This document shows positions 12,831 through 14,612 of a DNA stretch of 14,612 nucleotides, in pieces. Position 1 is the stretch's first letter; every line of letters begins with the position of its first letter. The translations under genes were made by a program, and so were the position numbers. Source of the stretch: Chloroflexota bacterium (GTDB lineage Bacteria; Chloroflexota; Dehalococcoidia; SM23-28-2; RBG-16-64-32); the NCBI GenBank assembly GCA_022564695.1, contig JADFKX010000036.1:1-14612 (forward strand). Direction: 5' to 3'. A model generated the notes under the pieces. It did no database searches. It saw only the letters and a program-made list of their open reading frames with translations, and was not told the DNA's origin.

Positions 12831-13685
12831 CTACTCCCCCAAGAACTCCGTAACGACTTCCAGAAACCGGTCCAACTGGTCGTGATGTACCCAGTGGCCC
12901 GCATCCTGAACGGTAACGGATCGGTAGTTCCGTATCGTCATCGCCCGGCCGGATTTCTCGGGGTCCGGTGCCCAGCTCCCTGCCCCTTTTATCAGGAGCA
13001 CCGGCACCAGAATCCGCGACCAGATGTCCTCGGCGTCCTCCAGGTTGAACTCGTAAGGGGAACGGATACGCACATAGTTATCGAACTTCCAGGAGAGGGT
13101 TCCATCATCGTTGTCACGGGTACCGTGCAGCGTGAGGTGGTGCGCCATCTCAGCAGTGAGGTGTGGGTTGGCCTCCAGCATCCGACGTGTTGCTTCCTCT
13201 ACGGACGCGTACCGCCTGGGCTGGCGGCGCTCCATCTCATGCATATGATCTATCCAATGACGCATGCGCAGGTGCGCTGGCTGATGCTCGATCGTCGGCG
13301 GCCCCAACCCTTCGATCGCCACCACCTTGCGCACGCGATCCGGAAACGTTCCTGCGTACTGAAGAGCAATGGCCCCGCCCAGCGAGTGGCCGATGATGGT
13401 GAGGGGGTCCTCGCTGAGTTCAGCAACCAGGGTGGCGACATCAAGTACGAACTCCGGCAGGCTGTACATAGTGCCTAGCGCCCAGCCGCTATCACCGTGA
13501 CCGCGCAGGTCTGGGGCGTAGATCGTGTATCGGTCGTTTAGGGCGAGGGCGACACGATCCCAGTTGCGGCAGTGATCACGGCCACCGTGGATAAGGACAA
13601 GAGGCGGCTTGCCCTCATCCCCCCAGACGGCATAATGTAGCTTCAGCCGCTGGGAGTAATAATACCTGGATTCCGGCTCGCTCAT
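12831..13685 (-). CDS. Alpha/beta hydrolase
   Basis: 284 aa, the normal size. The oxyanion-hole motif HGG is at 33-35 (LIHGGRDH), the nucleophile elbow GHSLGG has S101, and the catalytic His is H264 (DAGHWVHHD). The acid is probably D241, after the strand VPVLLIKG, in a GAGSWAPDPEK loop; the exact acid is uncertain. The cap region (about 135-215) is charged and rich in Arg and His. The family covers esterases, epoxide hydrolases, haloalkane dehalogenases and C-C hydrolases; this sequence does not decide among them, though lack of an obvious Trp/Asn halide-binding pair argues against dehalogenases. The start ATG at 13685 overlaps the end of a 20-codon minus-strand frame (13682-13744) as ATGA; a weak GGTAGG lies just before. 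Confidence 0.88.
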   Translation of the reverse strand: MSEPESRYYYSQRLKLHYAVWGDEGKPPLVLIHGGRDHCRNWDRVALALNDRYTIYAPDLRGHGDSGWALGTMYSLPEFVLDVATLVAELSEDPLTIIGHSLGGAIALQYAGTFPDRVRKVVAIEGLGPPTIEHQPAHLRMRHWIDHMHEMERRQPRRYASVEEATRRMLEANPHLTAEMAHHLTLHGTRDNDDGTLSWKFDNYVRIRSPYEFNLEDAEDIWSRILVPVLLIKGAGSWAPDPEKSGRAMTIRNYRSVTVQDAGHWVHHDQLDRFLEVVTEFLGE

Positions 13686-13752
13686 CCTACCAGCCTGCAG
13701 AGCTTCTCATGGTCGTGCGGCGGCAGTTTGGGCGTAGGTGGCATAGCCCCGC

Positions 13753-13758
13753 TATAAT
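13753..13758 (+). promoter_or_regulatory. -10 element of the DUF167 gene
   Basis: A consensus TATAAT, 30 bases before the ATG at 13788; a possible TTGGGC -35 lies 19 bases upstream, longer than usual. The flanking GCTATAATAGC is nearly palindromic, so its complement (TATTAT) could also serve the divergent hydrolase gene. Confidence 0.6.
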
Positions 13759-13787
13759 AGCAAAAACCCCCTGTTGGAGCATTACGG

Positions 13788-14060
13788 ATGGCCCGTCTCA
13801 AGCTGCATGTCACACCTGGTGCCCGCCAAGAAGGTATCGTCGGCTGGCGGGGGCAGTCACTGCGACTAAAGGTGCGGGCGCGGCCGGAGAAGGGCCGAGC
13901 CAACGAGGCCGTCATTCGCTTGCTTGCCAGCCATCTCGGTCTCCCCCGCGCGAGCCTCAGCATTGTGCGCGGCGCTACATCGCGAGACAAGCTGGTGAAG
14001 GTGGACGGCCTCAGCGGAGACCAGCTTCGAACGCTACTGGGCCCATCCACTCCTCAGTGA
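13788..14060 (+). CDS. DUF167 (YggU/UPF0235) family protein
   Basis: 90 aa, the full family length. It shows the family pattern VTPGARQEGIVGWRG near the N-terminus, then LRLKVRARPEKGRANEAVIRLLASHLGLP, then IVRGATSRDKLVKVDGL. The Lys/Arg-rich PEKGxAN segment is the most conserved part of DUF167. The family is small, widespread and of unknown biochemical role. GGAG at 13775-13778 precedes the ATG by about 9 bases. It has its own promoter and is followed by a new promoter for the protease, so the two genes are probably not one operon. Confidence 0.92.
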   Translation: MARLKLHVTPGARQEGIVGWRGQSLRLKVRARPEKGRANEAVIRLLASHLGLPRASLSIVRGATSRDKLVKVDGLSGDQLRTLLGPSTPQ

Positions 14061-14129
14061 CCATCGCCGGGTACGCCACGACGACATGGACAAGGCCCTC
14101 GGCAGCCCTAATCTCCCTCGGCAGGCCTA

Positions 14130-14138
14130 TGCTACAAT
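14130..14138 (+). promoter_or_regulatory. Extended -10 promoter for the site-2 protease gene
   Basis: TGC-TACAAT, the same extended -10 form as at 680-688. No -35 hexamer is found at 16-18 bases upstream. It gives a leader of about 100 bases before the GTG at 14248. A direct repeat CCCTCGGCAG occurs just upstream at 14096-14105 and 14115-14124. Confidence 0.5.
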
Positions 14139-14247
14139 TCTAACGGAGAGAGGTTGAGAGTAGGCAACGTGGTCGATGGCGTAGCGCGCCGTTCCCCACT
14201 GGCCTACCTCCTGGTGAGGGCGGTTGAGGCCCCGGAGAGGAGCAGTA

Positions 14248-14612
14248 GTGGGAGGTTCCTACCGGCTGCTTCGCATCTTCGGGATCGACATCCTCGTACA
14301 CTGGAGTTGGCTCGCCATCTTCGTCCTGCTGACGTGGTGGCTCTCCCAGGGCTTCTTCAAAGATGAGTACGGGGACTGGACCAGTGGCCAGCGCTGGGCA
14401 GCCGCCGTGGTGTCTGCTCTGACCTTCTTCGCTTCCATCCTCCTGCATGAGCTCGCCCACTCCCTCGTGGCCAAGCGAGAAGGGCTGCCGGTAAAGAGCA
14501 TCACCCTGTTCATCTTCGGCGGGGTTTCTGCCCTGGGCAGTGAGCCGGAGACACCGGGGCAGGAGTTCCGCGTCGCTATCGTCGGCCCTCTCGTCAGCTT
14601 CATCCTGGCGGG
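14248..14612 (+). CDS. Site-2 protease family membrane metalloprotease (M50), 3' partial
   Basis: The first 121 codons are visible and the window cuts the rest. Residues 1 to about 35 read MGGSYRLLRIFGIDILVHWS, then a hydrophobic span; a second span follows at about 50-66, leading directly to the zinc motif HELAHS with H67, E68 and H71. A third segment holds FIFGGVSALG, typical of the SpoIVFB-like group of M50 proteases, which often carry CBS domains at the C-terminus (beyond the window). These enzymes cut substrates inside the membrane, often regulatory factors. The GTG start has AGGAG at 14238-14242, 5 bases upstream. The gene has its own promoter. Confidence 0.93.
   Translation, partial: MGGSYRLLRIFGIDILVHWSWLAIFVLLTWWLSQGFFKDEYGDWTSGQRWAAAVVSALTFFASILLHELAHSLVAKREGLPVKSITLFIFGGVSALGSEPETPGQEFRVAIVGPLVSFILA

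Noticed and set aside
14154..14366. 70-codon frame before and over the protease start
   Set aside because: It overlaps the well-supported protease (HELAHS, good SD) and has Arg/Pro-rich shadow composition.
1..14612. CRISPR array or rRNA
   Set aside because: No regularly spaced direct repeats with spacers and no rRNA-like stretch were found.

Overview
The window is a stretch of high-GC bacterial chromosome with dense genes on both strands, very short gaps, many 4-base stop/start overlaps (GTGA, ATGA, TGATG) and frequent GTG or TTG starts. Short dispersed repeats (a GGGTCGCCCC-type perfect palindrome and a CTGAGCGAAGCCGAAGGG-type repeat), a DM13 protein with a Pro/Thr linker and kinases of the aminoglycoside-phosphotransferase/ecdysteroid-kinase type suggest an uncultured Chloroflexota, perhaps Dehalococcoidia/SAR202-like. 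This is an impression from style, not from a marker gene, and confidence in it is low.

Layout. 1-641: 3' end of rarA/mgsA. 643-670: perfect palindrome. 766-2454: beta-class adenine DNA methyltransferase with a C-terminal Mrr-like nuclease-type domain, less GC-rich than its neighbours. 2455-2716: gene-free, packed with related hairpins. 2717-3684: operon of a 70-aa unknown protein, a cupin and a 118-aa unknown protein, joined by GTGA overlaps; the cupin 3' end carries a 91-bp insertion with a second, divergent copy of its own tail. 3815-4528: membrane-anchored DM13 protein. 4786-6733 (minus): OmpR-type response regulator followed by its histidine kinase, divergent from a secreted two-repeat protein (6909-7547). 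7610-9084 (minus): NUDIX hydrolase, zinc-ribbon protein and histidine phosphatase, with gaps of 2 and 3 bases. 9292-10398 (minus): small-molecule kinase, preceded by the frameshifted remnant of a second kinase (10398-10621). 10635-10718 (minus): a tRNA with a long variable arm but a CAT anticodon, with its own promoter. 10889-12777: membrane protein plus a GAF/HD-GYP cyclic-di-GMP phosphodiesterase, coupled by ATGA. 12831-13685 (minus): alpha/beta hydrolase. 13788-14060: DUF167/YggU protein. 14248-end: site-2 protease, cut by the window edge.

There is no single large system here. The parts most worth a second look are the long-arm CAT tRNA with a strong promoter, the duplicated cupin tail, the methyltransferase-nuclease fusion without other restriction genes, and the two-component pair with an operator-like direct repeat facing a secreted protein gene.
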